Assembly: GCF_047663525.1 (NCBI RefSeq) | Contig: NC_092602.1 | Coordinates: forward strand, 8,491,501-8,555,500 | DNA length: 64,000 nucleotides | Direction: 5' to 3' | Origin: Anas platyrhynchos | Lineage: Eukaryota > Chordata > Aves > Anseriformes > Anatidae | Shown here: positions 27,401 to 37,752 of the stretch, in pieces | Numbering within the stretch: the stretch's first letter is position 1 | Layout of the letters: the number at the start of each line of letters is the position of its first letter | Notes under the pieces: generated by a model | Seen by the model: the letters and a program-made list of their open reading frames with translations, nothing else | The model's database searches: none | What the model was told of the DNA's origin: nothing | Made by a program: the position numbers and the translations under genes

Positions 27401-28731
27401 ACTGTATAGTTAGATACAGTGGTCAACCTTCTTGTTGTTTTGTTTCAATGCAGTAGAAGGTGAACAGAGTCTTCCATTTTAGAAGCAATACTAAGTAATT
27501 TCTTTTCAAGTATTAGAACATTTTTGCAATAGTGCATGATTACACAAGTTACAAGGTAAGGACAGAAAGGCCACTGTGAAAACTGTCCGCCTCACAGAAT
27601 AGGTGCTATCAGTACCACTGTATTATTACTAGCACAGATATACTTTTTATCTTAAAGATATTTCTTGGTATTTACTCAGTCAGATGCTGTGTGTGAAAGG
27701 ACAGAGATAGATGCTATCCGCTTTGCCAATGAGATGCAGGCAGAATACTGGTCGGTTTCAGCCAAAACAGGTAAGTTACTGCAAAGGATATTAAGAATAA
27801 AGTAACCACAGAGGCTAGTGTTAAAGAGGGAGGAAGTTAAAGTTCCTTATTTCAATATCATTTATTTATTTATTGTGTTGCATTTTGTTGCTATTAGAAA
27901 CTTCAGATTTATTAATGGTTGATTTTATTTGAGCATCTGTATGTGTGCTTACATTGTCCTGTTTATAGAAAGGACTACTGAGGTTGCTGTGCAATGTCTA
28001 AGCATGTTTAATTCATGGATAGTTACATAAACACGTGTGTGCACTGCTAGATATATTAGGAATGAAACAATTATGCCACAAACTGAATTCTCCTCGTTGC
28101 TAATGAAAAAAAAAAAAAGTATGGTAGAGGATACAATATTCTGAAGTGGAAAAAAATGAGACATTCTGTCTGCAGTGATCAGAGAGAGACTGTTGGAAAT
28201 GCCTGATCCTTCCCAGTATTGAGTGGTGGTGTGTTCAAGATATGCTTGTTCATGTTTGATCATGCACTGCTGTGCAGTTGCAAAAACGTATTGTTGCTGT
28301 CTTGTTTCCTAGGGGAAAATGTCAATGAGTTCTTTTCCCGAGTTGCTGCCTTGGCCTTTGAACAGTCCATGATAAAGGAGCTGGAGAAGACCATGGGACA
28401 CATGGCTCAAATTGGGACAGGAAACCTCATCAGTATGTTAAATTTTGCTTCTTGTGTGTATTTTCCACATTTATGCTCTCAAGGACTGGGTAGATTTTTT
28501 TGAGCATCAAAGCAAGTGTCACAGATCTGCAAGCATATTAACTTAAGTGTCTTCCTGAGTTCTGGCATGTAAGAATGACTTGGGATGCATCCAGCTTTTG
28601 TTACCCTTAATATTGGATGGTATCATTTCTTGTGAATTGATTTTTATAACTTCTTGGTTTCTACAGAACTGGAAAAGAACCTGATGGAAATCCCAGAAGG
28701 CAACACTCAAGCCAGCCCAAGTTGCTGCTGA
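17471..28731 (+). CDS. RAB36: Ras-related protein Rab-36, complete coding region in ten exons
   Basis: RAB36 is a small GTPase of Golgi and late endosome membranes, closest to RAB34. Ten exons join in phase: 17471-17539, 18657-18745, 21824-21889, 22396-22497, 24647-24711, 25309-25360, 26959-27040, 27680-27770, 28313-28432 and 28667-28731, totalling 801 bases or 266 residues. The start is [17 protein letters not shown]; an in-frame TGA at 17459-17461 fixes it for this exon. The P-loop GDLYVGKTS is at 63-71, the switch I threonine is in DYKATIG (84-90), and WDTAGQ with catalytic Gln115 is at 110-115. TKKD at 170-173 replaces the usual NKxD, SAK is at 202-204, and the C-terminal CC (265-266) is the geranylgeranylation site. 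The length equals the short human form, and no break is seen. Confidence 0.96.
18004..18095. mobile_element. Possible ancient CORE-SINE/MIR-like relic
   Basis: The stretch beginning TTCTTGCCCCCAAAGAG and ending ATTATCACTCTCATTTTC resembles, from memory, the old amniote SINE pattern with a CCCCAAAGAGCTTACA block and a TATTATCCCCATTTT block. It is heavily diverged. Confidence 0.35.
18657..18745 (+). CDS. RAB36: RAB36 coding exon 2
   Basis: Encodes [18 protein letters not shown] and onward (residues 24-52), very close to the human N-terminal extension. Ends two bases into Gly53 at GTTGG|GTAAG. Confidence 0.94.
20926..20970. mobile_element. Possible ancient amniote DNA-element relic
   Basis: GGACTTGATTCTGTATTG followed by AAAGTCAATGAGAA resembles the GGCCTGATTCTGC and GAAGTCAATGGGA blocks of an old palindromic amniote repeat. 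It is short and diverged. Confidence 0.25.
21045..21510 (-). mobile_element. CR1 retrotransposon 3' end with open RT-ORF tail
   Basis: A CR1 LINE inserted on the - strand in the RAB36 intron before the P-loop exon. The 3' end has two ATTCTGTG octamers (21045-21060 on +). Reading the - strand, an uninterrupted frame of about 129 codons matches the C-terminal part of the CR1 ORF2 product, including [20 protein letters not shown] and [10 protein letters not shown]. The element is 5'-truncated as usual. The intact frame suggests a relatively young copy. Confidence 0.93.
21824..21889 (+). CDS. RAB36: RAB36 coding exon 3 (P-loop)
   Basis: Encodes [19 protein letters not shown] then LINR, carrying the Walker A motif. 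The acceptor is TTTCTAACAG and the donor AACAG|GTACAG. Confidence 0.95.
22396..22497 (+). CDS. RAB36: RAB36 coding exon 4 (switch I)
   Basis: Encodes [20 protein letters not shown] through GIPYNLQ, with the switch I threonine. Ends two bases into Ile109. Confidence 0.95.
23385..23768 (+). mobile_element. CR1 retrotransposon fragment, + strand
   Basis: Contains GGTTGTTCAACCTGGAGAAG, then CACTGGAACAGGTTGCC, then GTCCCTGCCCATGGCAG, ending in a degenerate ATTCTATGATTT tail. The frame is broken and the middle is shortened. It lies in the RAB36 intron between coding exons 4 and 5. Confidence 0.92.
24090..24117. repeat. T-rich homopolymer run
   Basis: CTTT units run into about 22 consecutive T bases, intronic in RAB36. 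Confidence 0.85.
24384..24435. repeat. (AAAT)n microsatellite, about 12 units
   Basis: Long, perfect AAAT tract in the RAB36 intron about 210 bases before coding exon 5; likely polymorphic in length. Confidence 0.95.
24647..24711 (+). CDS. RAB36: RAB36 coding exon 5 (switch II)
   Basis: Encodes [20 protein letters not shown] then Glu, the DxxG motif with catalytic glutamine. Ends one base into Val131 at GAGG|GTGAG. Confidence 0.95.
25309..25360 (+). CDS. RAB36: RAB36 coding exon 6
   Basis: Encodes [17 protein letters not shown]. The acceptor is TTTATTGCAG and the donor CCAA|GTAAGT. Confidence 0.94.
25800..26052 (-). mobile_element. CR1 retrotransposon fragment, - strand, older
   Basis: AGTTGGAAGGGACCTTCAAA near 25808, then AAATGCCTCTTCAACAGTGA and AAGAAATTTTTCCTAACGTC, with CATCCCTGGCACAGCTGT. 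This is a diverged CR1 3' region in the RAB36 intron between coding exons 6 and 7. Confidence 0.88.
26959..27040 (+). CDS. RAB36: RAB36 coding exon 7 (G4 motif)
   Basis: Encodes [20 protein letters not shown] then GTKKDLV, the base-recognition region in its RAB34/36-type TKKD form. Confidence 0.95.
27680..27770 (+). CDS. RAB36: RAB36 coding exon 8 (G5 motif)
   Basis: Encodes [20 protein letters not shown] then [13 protein letters not shown] is the G5 motif. Ends one base into Gly206. Confidence 0.95.
28313..28432 (+). CDS. RAB36: RAB36 coding exon 9
   Basis: Encodes [18 protein letters not shown] through GTGNLI, the last helix and the start of the hypervariable tail. The acceptor is GTTTCCTAG. 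Confidence 0.95.
28667..28731 (+). CDS. RAB36: RAB36 last coding exon (prenyl tail)
   Basis: Encodes [20 protein letters not shown] and a TGA stop. The terminal CC is the double geranylgeranylation signal of Rab proteins. Confidence 0.95.
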
Positions 28732-29155
28732 CTGTCAGCTGCTTCTGCAAGTACCACACTTCTCTGTAGTCCTTCATAGAGCACCTGCAACAACAAAAGC
28801 TCTCAAATCGGAAGTAAAAAGTTGTATTTTTGGAAATGAGGGAGGAAAATCTTATCCAAGCTTTCTTTCTGAGCATTCTCTTACTGCTGCTGCAGGTTCA
28901 CTTGTGCTGGATGGTACGGTTGTTAAGTAAACTTTTCTTTCTGTAGTGGAAACATGACATGCTTGTCTTAATGCAAGAAGATGTTGTCAGCACCATGTGC
29001 TCACCTGTCTGCCAGAAAAACTTGTAGTCAAATGTTAGGTAACTTTACTGTGTTGGGTTTTGATAATTCTCTAGAAATCTTGAGTACTGAAGTTGCATTC
29101 TCATGGGAGCAGAAAACAAATGGCAGTTCAGAATAAAGGCTGCTATCCATCTTTT
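28732..29155 (+). other. RAB36: RAB36 3' UTR with polyadenylation signal
   Basis: Follows the TGA stop. AATAAA at 29132-29137 is the first canonical hexamer, so cleavage is expected around 29150-29160. Confidence 0.75.
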
Positions 29156-31926
29156 TTATTTCTAAAAACATTATTAGGTCATAGCATAATGTTACTCTGA
29201 CTTGCTTTAATGTATTCCAAATGCATTAAAGCAGTTGCAAAAGTGTTTTTTTTTGTTTGGTTGTTTTTTTTTAATAATAAGAAACAGGTATGGAAGTACA
29301 CAAATGCAGGCTGCATAGTTTTCATTGTGATTTTCTCCATCCAGGAAAAATCTGTGCTTTTGTCTTTTCCACTTGAGAATCAGAGCCCAGTTATTTCAAT
29401 ATTTCCATGCTTGGGAGAAGTCCAGATAGGAGCTTCGTCGTTTTATCCCAGCTGCCTAATATTTTGAAAGTGCTACCAGATAAGAATGCTATAGTTTTCC
29501 CCTCTCTTGAGTAAGAAAGAATGGATTGCATAACAGTGCGTGGCAGAGAAAAAATAGAGTTCATGTATTCCATCTTCCAAAGAGGATGCAGAATCCTTTT
29601 CTGCATTAATCTTCTTGAAGATTGTCTACACTACAGTTCTATTATGTTGCTAAGAATAATTATTGGTATTTTATTCTAATTTTGTTTGTTTGTTTGTTTG
29701 TAGTAATGTAACATGATTCTGGAACCGTATGCAGTCTGAGTCATGAACTTGTTCATCCCTGTCTGTGGTAGGAACTCTGAGCTGGTAAGGTTAGATTCAA
29801 TGCTGCTGCTAAACTTGTAGTCACTCTTTCTGCTTTCACTGGACAAGATAATTTGATCATGTTATGCTGGGAGCAATTTGCTCCACTGCATACTGGAAGC
29901 TGTAATAGTAGAGAAAGAGTTTTCGCCATTTTGTGAAAAGTTTTAAAAGTACGTGTTGGTTTAGAGAGGTAGGAAAAGATGTACTCCCAAGAAGACACAT
30001 GCTTGGTAAGCCCTACAGTATTTGCTGTATGAAGATGTTGTTACTGAATGCTTACTGTAGAACCTGCTTTAGAACCTGCTCTCTGGACATCCTGTTGTTA
30101 CTTGGTGTGCTGGCTGGATCAAAAATCATTGCCCCAGTTCTGGCTTTTCAAATACCCTTTGACATAACGTTGTGCAATCAGTTATTTAGAAATTGCAACC
30201 ATTGTCTAATAGAGAGAGATTAGCTCTGGGCACCGCTTAATTTTACATAAGTAAAGCAGCTCTGGAAAGCTCTTCTGCTCTTTGGGCAGCCGTGACTGAT
30301 GCCAAAAGATTCTGCTGTTTTAAAAGTCATTCCTGCTGACAAATGACATTGCCAGAAATTTGAATGACAAATAACATTGTCTGAAATTACTGTAATATTT
30401 GCTCAGTATACATGAAACTGTGTTAGTATGATTGATTTTGGTAACTAGGTTTCAACTTCAAAAATAGATAAGTTTAAAAGGAAAAATAAAAAAACCCTGT
30501 AAAAGTTATAGGGAAATAAAATAAATGCATATTGCTAAACAGAAAGACTGCTTCTCTAGAAAACTCTTTATCAGCTGCTTATGACTTCATAATTCTAAGA
30601 TTCAAATCCAGAATTAAATGCTATACTGGCATAAGAAAGAGTGAAATAGGTTTTTTGTAATGCTCTAATATTTCTTAACTGCAACTGTTTTAAATATGGA
30701 GAGACAAAGAAAACCCGTGGACAATTACAAGTTACAGTTTCAGAAGATGTTTGTTCAATTATTACAAAAACTACAGTATCTGGAAAACTGAGAAAATAAA
30801 GATAAATATTTGATAATGAATCTACATATCAAGCTAAAAAAAATCTAGGCTCTCAGCTATTTTTAGTCCAAAAATTGTTTCCTAAGAAATAGAAAATATG
30901 GAAGAAAAAATGGCCTAAAGAGCCTTTACTTTTATTAAAAGTAAATTACATTTATACTTCTATGATTTATGCTATGAACTAGAGGAGCTTCAAATGATAT
31001 AATGAGTAGAGATCTGGGAACACTTTTTCTCTCTCTTGTTTTTTTAATCAGTCAATCTCCTATTTGGCTATTGTGCTGATTCTGTTGGCAAAGACACAAA
31101 TGTAGCATTTGGTAGAGAAGGTGAATATGTGGGGGTATGTAAGAAGTTATTTATCCAAATGTGTGATATTTTGACCTTCTGATGTTCTGTGTATTTCGTC
31201 TCGCAAATCTCTTTCACAAGATGATGAACATGTACTCTGCTTGTACCATGCTTTCCACTGAGTGGGCAGCATAGCTGTGATCTTTGTGTTCACTGAGTTT
31301 GAATGAGAGTAGAAAAAGATAGTTCATTCTACTGCAGTGTATTATGTATGTATATGAAACATCTTGCATTTGAATAATGCTTTTCAGAAGCAATTTTAGA
31401 AGCACAGTGGAGCCACAAAACCATTCCTGTGTACTGTGCTGTGGATGAGTACTGCTGTCCTCGGGTTATGATAGATAAATAGAAACTCACAGAAGTAGTA
31501 TTGGTGACTTTTTAAAAAATTAGTCCTCTATTTTCATATGGAAAACTTTCTCTGAAGTAATTTGAAATTCACAATTTTGTCTTTCTTTCATTCAGTTATT
31601 CTTAGTTCATTTCTTTATTAAAGACTTTATTGTATGAGTAAATGATTCATAAAGTAGTTATTATTGTAGAACCGGGTTTCAAAGTTGTTTGTTTGCTACT
31701 TATGATGAATAGGCCTGAGCTTCGGACCAAATTTTGCTTTCATATATATATATTTCTTGGACATAAGCTGGTGTCTTGTCATGCACTTTGAACATGCCAA
31801 GAGAAGAAAATTTGAACACACACTACCAGATAGTGTTGTTCTGAGGACAATAATGTACCTGTAGGTGGTCAAGTTCAGCATTGCTGCAGCAGTACTCCTT
31901 CAGATAAGAATTGCCTATACCCACAG

Positions 31927-32019
31927 CACGTTTTGGCAGTTACACGTGGTTGCTGCTGAGCAGACAAACTGCTCTGGTTCCGTCCTGGAAACATTGATAA
32001 TGGTCCTGGAGGCCAAAAG
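31927..32019 (+). other. Exon-like open segment, unrecognised
   Basis: Between ACCCACAG (acceptor-like) and AAAAG|GTAGGT (donor-like), 93 bases read open for 30 codons: TFWQLHVVAAEQTNCSGSV, then LETLIMVLEAK. There is no family match that I know, and a short open frame like this can be chance. Confidence 0.15.
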
Positions 32020-33342
32020 GTAGGTTTTAGGATGACATGCCTTGTCTTCTTGTCTAGGCTAGGTGCAATTCTTGTGCAAAATCAGAGATGTAATTTCTTC
32101 AGCAATGCAGTCATGTTGCTAGGAAAATCAACTGGGACAGTTTTTCTAATGATTCAGTGCATTGCTTGATGTCATTATTGTTTTTTATTGTCTGTAGTTC
32201 CAAAAACTTTATGCAAAACTGTCAATCAGTAACTATCCCCTGGCAGTGGTCTGACTCCATCCAATCTATGACAGATGCTTTGAGACTTTATTTCTTTTAA
32301 GTCCCAGTGAGACTTCTCCTGCAAAGAACTCAGTATTAATAATTGATAACCTAAAATGAATCTTAGATCATATTAGCACAAAGGAAACCTAACTTTAGTG
32401 GGAAAATAAACATTAGTTTGCAAGTTCTTAAATGTTCCTGTCTGGTCTATGTTGTATTCTATGCATGTTATTCCATTCTATCAGCAACTTCATTTGTTTT
32501 GAAGAATCCTTAATATTATTAAAAACAATGTCAGAACAACTACATTAACTCTAAACACAAACATAATTTTATACCAGTTGAAAACTTCAGAGTGATCATG
32601 GCACCAGTTTCAGCACCAGCTTCCTTGTGGAATTTGCCGGTGAGAAGTTGGATAACTTAAAATTCAGAGAGAGTCTGAAGCAAAGTTAAAGAACAGGTGT
32701 AATAATCTCCCCAAAGACGTACTAGTATTATGCTGTTTCTTGTCTTAATAAGTACAAGCTAAATGGTTAATGAGCTTCTGTTTAAATAAGCACATGTATC
32801 TCTTTGAGGAAAAACTGATAACAGATCAAAAGCCATTCAAGAAATAGTCACCTGGCAGGCAAATTTCATTTTTACTGTAAAACCATCTTTCATTTTAATC
32901 TTTAGTGGTATTGTTTCTGCCATTTGAGTGATTATTTGACGCTTAGGGTGTTATTCTTTATATTTTCATAGGTCATGTGATTCAGACCTTTAGTGTTGGT
33001 TCTCAGCTCAGGCTCACCTCACTGAGGTACAACCAGAGTTCATTCTTCATGAGTAGATGTCGTATTCTGTGTCTTTTCGGGTTTTCATCAATAGTCAGAA
33101 GTTGTTCTGGGGAGTGTAACAAAGCTTACCAGTGTGCAGATGCTATGAACTGCTCACTGTATCACATCTTCACAGGCTGAGTTAAAATGAAGTGTTTGGC
33201 AGGTTCAGGTTGTAGCAGCATCTGCATTAGTTAATGGAGATGGGGGATGGGTTTCCTTTATTTTGGGCCATAAGGTTGTTCTCACAGCAACAAATTGCCA
33301 TTTTCTGAATCTTAAGAAATGGGGTTCCCGTGTTCCTGGGCT

Positions 33343-33412
33343 CACAGAATAATTTGGACTGGACAGGACTTTGGGAGATAACTGGCCTAGCCAGACTCTA
33401 CCACAGTGTGCT
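33343..33412 (-). mobile_element. Doubtful CR1 3' fragment
   Basis: CACAGAATAATTTGGACTGG, then AGATAACTGGCCTAGCC, resembles a decayed CR1 3' terminus. Too short and diverged for certainty. Confidence 0.35.
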
Positions 33413-34356
33413 GTCTTGTAATACAAAAATACAGTTTCTTAATTTCAGCCACGTATGAATGAGAAATTATGTTTTATTTCTTGTTAGAAAGACTCTGCTT
33501 ATGTGCTTCCACTTTTATTTTTTTCTTACAAAACTCCTGATTCTCCCGTGTGGGATCATGATAAAGCCCATAACCTGGAACTCTGCTAAGCGTAGTAGCT
33601 CTCCTTACCCACAGGAGGGAGCTCCATGGCCAGTTCAGTTCCAGTAATGGTTCAACTGGCAAGAACTGGCAATCTCTTGTGGGCCAGCAGAGGGCGAGAG
33701 CTGAATGTACTGGCTTTTTTTAGCCCCCTTGTCACAGCATGCTCTGTCACCAATCCCAGATACATCTACCTCCAGAGCCCTAATGAAATTTTGTATCCTG
33801 ATAAAACTATACTCAGTCGAATGTAGAAAGTATCAGCAAAAATTCAGAGACCCCTTCAATGGCCACCGGAACTTCTGATGCTGTAGTACCTCAATGAATA
33901 CAGAGGCTGCAGTTGTTTAATAGTGTTCGCCAAAAGTTAGACGTGCGTACAGAAGTCCCTCTGACTCATCAGAATTCTTGCTGCCTCTGGAAAAGTGAGC
34001 CTAGTGAGTGTGAGAAAACACCCTAGAAATAATAAAACAAACCAATAACACCAGCAAACTATGAACAAATGGGGGACACAAATTCATAACAGAGCCTTAT
34101 TATGTAATATATCTGTCGTTATTTTAATCATGCTAGTAAAATCTGAAATGTCATATTACTGGAAATATATTGTGTGTCATAATGTCGTTGTTCAAACCGG
34201 CATGACGGCAAACAGCATCAATGCTAAAAAGCCAATTTTCTTTCTGTGGAAGATGGAAGTTCCCTAGAAGGCTTGTATAGATATTTACTAAGTATACAGA
34301 TTTCATTATGATTTTGATTATAATCTGTTTTCCACATAGATCAGCCAGTGTGTTAG

Positions 34357-34542
34357 AAGCTGAGGAAACAAGTGCAGGAAAAAGAGGTTAAAGCCAGGAA
34401 ACGAACAGCAAGGGAGATGAACTATGCAAAGCTGAATGCATGATTAGCCGTTTGTGATGTCTGAAAATATTTGATATGTCATATCAAAAAGCGTGAAGAG
34501 GAAAATGGTTTAGTGGATTATGAAACATTGCATATTTTGAAG
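34357..34542 (+). pseudogene. Decayed coding-like exon with two in-frame TGA codons
   Basis: From 34357 the frame reads KLRKQVQEKEVKARKRTARE, then MNYAKLNA, TGA (34441-34443), LAVCDV, TGA (34462-34464), KYLICHIKKREEENGLVDY, ETLHILK, ending exactly at a donor, AAG|GTAAGA. The charged, helix-like composition looks coding rather than random. Both stops are TGA, one transition from CGA (Arg), as expected from CpG decay. The 186-base length is a whole number of codons. The acceptor is weak (TGTTAG at 34351-34356). I do not recognise the parent gene. Confidence 0.3.
34470..34488. repeat. 19-base palindrome
   Basis: TTTGATATG, T, CATATCAAA: perfect 9-base arms within the coding-like relic. Confidence 0.7.
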
Positions 34543-35106
34543 GTAAGAGAACTGCTCTTGTGGACTTGTGCTTTTCATGCTTAAGGAACCGTATTAGTTA
34601 TTGCTGGGGCTATATTCCACAATCTTTTCTCTTAAAATGCATGAGAAAAGGTATTCCTCACTCTGGGGATTTGTCCCACCTCTGGCATGAAAGAAGCAGG
34701 CTTCTGAGGGATGTGAGGTGTACAATATCCCACTTTTCCCATCATTTGGACAGGAACACTGCAATTTCAGGTGTATCCATTACCCCTTTTTCAGAGGTTG
34801 AATTAGTATGTGGAAAAGGTACAGGGCCTAAACACGGCTGTGTACCCCAATTTCAGGTGGAATGAGAGACAGCTGCTGGCCCATGTTCAGCTTGTTTGCC
34901 CCCCTTCACCCAGAGCTGGAGAGCGGGGCTCCCGCTTGTTCTGCGTAGGCTAACATACAGGACAAAGGCACACCTAATCTCTGAACAAAGCAGACTTTAT
35001 TACCAATATCACAGTGCTTTCAGAGCACCAGCTGGGCACTGATAACTCAGCAAGGACCGAATGAATGAGGAGCCTGCTAGTGCCCAGCACCTCGGCTTGA
35101 GGTGAA

Positions 35107-35205
35107 TGATGGAATCATGCAGGTTGGAGAAGACCTCCAAGGTCCAACCATCACCCCACTGCCTCCCACCCAACCGAGTGCAACCTCTCCTTAAACACCC
35201 CCAAA
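35107..35205 (-). mobile_element. CR1 3' fragment upstream of BCR
   Basis: ATGGAATCATGCAGGTTGGA, then AAGACCTCCAAGGTCCAACC, and CTCCTTAAACACCCCC match the 3' end of a CR1 element on the - strand. It abuts the BCR CpG island. Confidence 0.8.
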
Positions 35206-36196
35206 ACCCTCAGCGGGGCCTGAAGGCTGCAGCTCGGAGTTAAGGAGGGCCAGACCAGCCCCCTCCGTGCTCCAACCTCGCCCTGCTCCCTCGTGCCCCC
35301 TCTTCGCACACCGCTGCCTTTGTCTCGGCGCCAGCCTCCGCCGGGCCGGGCCTCCAAAGGCAGCGGGGGCCCGGGCTGCCCCTTTAAGAGGCCCCCAGCG
35401 CCGTTTCAGCCGGGCTCCTGCCCTGCCTCCCTCCTTCCCTGCCTCCTTCCATCCCTCCCCTTCCGCAGCGCCGCGGCTCGGGGCGCCGCCGGAGCCGGGC
35501 CGCGATGGGCAGCCGGGGGCAGCCTCCGGAGCCTCGCCGCCAGCCTCCGCCTCCACAGCCGCGCCGGGGAGGCTGCCGCGGGGCCGCGGGGAGCTCCGGC
35601 ACCGCCGGGTAGCGGCCGGGCTCGCCGCCCTGCGCCCGGAGGCCAGCAACAATAGCCGGGAGGAGGAGGAGACAGGGAAAGGGGCAGGGGGAAAGGAGGA
35701 GAGAGAAAGAGAAAGCACAACACGGGGGCTGGCCGCGGGAGGACGGAGCGGAGGGCTGCCCGGAGCGGCCGCACTGAGCAGCGCGGCCGGGACGGCAGCG
35801 GCAGGAGGTGGGTGGGAGGGTGGGGGGCGATATTTACCTTCTCTCCCCCACCCCGAGCCTGCTCCTTTGTCCACCTCCCCTTTGAAGTGCTCGGGAATCG
35901 CCGGGGTGGGAGCGTTGTTGTTCGCTAGCAGAAGCTCGGGCATGACGGGGGGAGAGTAGCGAGGGGACGGGGGGCAGGGGCCGGCGAGAGGTGGAGGAGG
36001 CGAGGAGCAGAGATTGATCCGAGGATTGCCGTTTGCCTCCCAGTTCCTCTGCATGGACCGTGAAAGAGACGCGTTGAGTTGACCCTGCCGGAGCTGTTTT
36101 TGCTTCTACATGTGAGATCCGGCTGCTTTATTCTCTCCGGCTATCTCTCTCCAGCTTCCCTCCCTTATTCTCCACTTATTTACTCCTGTATGCAAA
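35160..36196 (+). promoter_or_regulatory. BCR: BCR CpG island, promoter and 5' UTR
   Basis: Very GC- and CpG-rich sequence, densest at 35320-35810, immediately upstream of the BCR start codon. No TATA box is apparent, as is usual for CpG-island promoters. Transcription start probably lies within 35400-36050, and the last 150 bases before the ATG become pyrimidine-rich. Long open frames on both strands here reflect GC bias, not genes. Confidence 0.8.
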
Positions 36197-37712
36197 ATGG
36201 TGGACCCTGTGGGGTTTGTGGAGGCTTGGAAAGCACAATTTGCAGACTCTGAGCCTCCTAAAATGGAGCTGAAATCTGTGGGAGATATTGAACAGGAGCT
36301 GGAGATGTGCAAAGCATCTATCCGGAGACTGGAGATGGAGGTCAACAAGGAGAGGTTCCGCATGATTTACCTGCAGACTCTTCTGGCAAAGGAGAAAAAA
36401 AGCTACGATAGACAGAGATGGGGTTTTAAACGTGTTTCTCAGTTGCCTGAAGGGGGTGCAGAGCAGCAGATCCAGGACCTGCATCATCACCAGTCTGCTG
36501 ACCAAGATGAATATGAAAAAAGCAAGTCACACCACGGGGAGGAAAAGTTCAAACCCAGGATACCTTCTCTGCGGAAGCTGTCTACCCAGAGTGACGGGTC
36601 AGACCTGTCGCCTTTGGACAGTCCCCATCACGGGGAGGGAGAGCAGGACAGGTGTAAGTACTACGGCGAAGAGAAACTGAAGAGAGTTGTAGAAGATACA
36701 GAGACTCGCTGTGATACAGATGGATCTCCTTCAAAACACAGATCGGCTTCCACTCGCAGGCTAGCGGGATCTGCTGAGAAGGAGGCATCTTTTGAACCTA
36801 TTTCTAAGGACAGAGGGAACAGCACCAGTGTGGCAGCCCTAAGGTCTAACTTTGAGAGGATTAAAAAGGGGAATTCACATCATTCTGGAGATAACAAGGA
36901 TGTTGTTGAAAAGCCCTTCTATGTGAACATGGAGTATCATCACGAGAAGGGTCTAGTGAAGGTCAACGATAAAGACGTTTCTGATAAAATAAGCTCTCTT
37001 GGTAGCCAAGCCATGCAAATGGAACGCAAAAAGTCCTTACACTCCCTTCCTTCTACTGTGGTACCCAGCTTCAACGAATTCCAGAGGCCTGCTTACAGGG
37101 GAAGGTCCTCAGAGAGCACTTTTGGCTATGATGGAGAATATGAAGATGCTGAACTGAACCCCAGGTTTCTCAAAGATAATCTGATTAATGCCAATGGCAG
37201 CAACCGCTCACCTTGGCAGCCCATGGACTTTCAGCCCTATCAAAGTATCTATGTTGGTGGAATGATGGGGGATGCAGAAGGGAAAGGACCTATCCTGAGA
37301 AATCAGAGTACGACTGACCAGGAAAAACACCTCACTTGGCCCAGGAGATCTTATTCCCCGAGGAGTTTTGAAGATATTGGAGGAGGATATACTCCTGACT
37401 GTAGCTCTAATGAGAACCTTACCTCCAGCGAGGAAGACTTCTCTTCAGGGCAGTCCAGCCACGTGTCCCCCAGCCCCACCACTTACCGCATGTACCGGGA
37501 TAAAAGTCGTTCTCCGTCCCAGAACTCTCAGCAGTCCTTTGACAGCAGCAGTCCACCGACCCCCCAGTCTCAAAAACGGCACCGGCAGCAGCAGGTCGTT
37601 GTGTCTGAGGCTACTATTGTGGGCGTACGAAAAACAGGACAGATCTGGCCAAGTGACGGAGATTTGCCTTCTGGGAGATGTCACCAGGACAGCTGCTTCC
37701 ATGGGGATGCAG
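36197..37712 (+). CDS. BCR: BCR exon 1 (N-terminal oligomerisation domain and Ser-rich region)
   Basis: BCR is a cytoplasmic scaffold and regulator of Rho-family GTPases. Exon 1 supplies the coiled-coil tetramerisation domain and the serine-rich region. MVDPVGFVEAWKAQF opens after AAAATGG, a good start context. IEQELEMCKASIRRLEMEVN (31-50) through LLAKEKKSYDRQRWGF is the coiled coil. FYVNMEYHHE places Tyr242 in a YxNx Grb2-binding motif equivalent to human Tyr177. RRSYSPRSFED, CSSNENLTSSEEDFSSGQSS and SQQSFDSSSPPTPQ are conserved. EATIVGVRKTGQIW precedes the end FHGDA plus one base at GCAG|GTGTGT, the same phase as human. Residues about 85-205 form a long hydrophilic linker unlike the mammalian Pro/Ala-rich one. 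Exon 2 and beyond (GEF, PH, C2 and RhoGAP domains) are right of the window. Confidence 0.96.
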
Positions 37713-37728
37713 GTGTGTACCAGACATC

Positions 37729-37752
37729 TTTTTTTTTTTTTTTTTTTTTTTT
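37729..37752. repeat. T24 run just after the BCR exon 1 donor
   Basis: Homopolymer starting 17 bases into the intron. Confidence 0.9.

Larger units (their letters stand above)
29156..35106. other. RAB36-BCR intergenic region
   Basis: Mostly AT-rich sequence with no intact gene that I recognise. Contents are listed separately: two exon-like relics (31.93 and 34.36 kb), a doubtful CR1 piece near 33.34 kb and a small palindrome at 34.47 kb. Other open frames are short and lack splice or family support. Confidence 0.7.

Noticed and set aside
35191-36054. Open frame of 287 codons on the - strand (and 230 codons on +) over the BCR promoter
   Set aside because: It lies in the CpG island, where stop codons are rare because of GC bias. 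The composition is Pro/Ala/Gly/Arg/Ser-rich low complexity and both strands are open.
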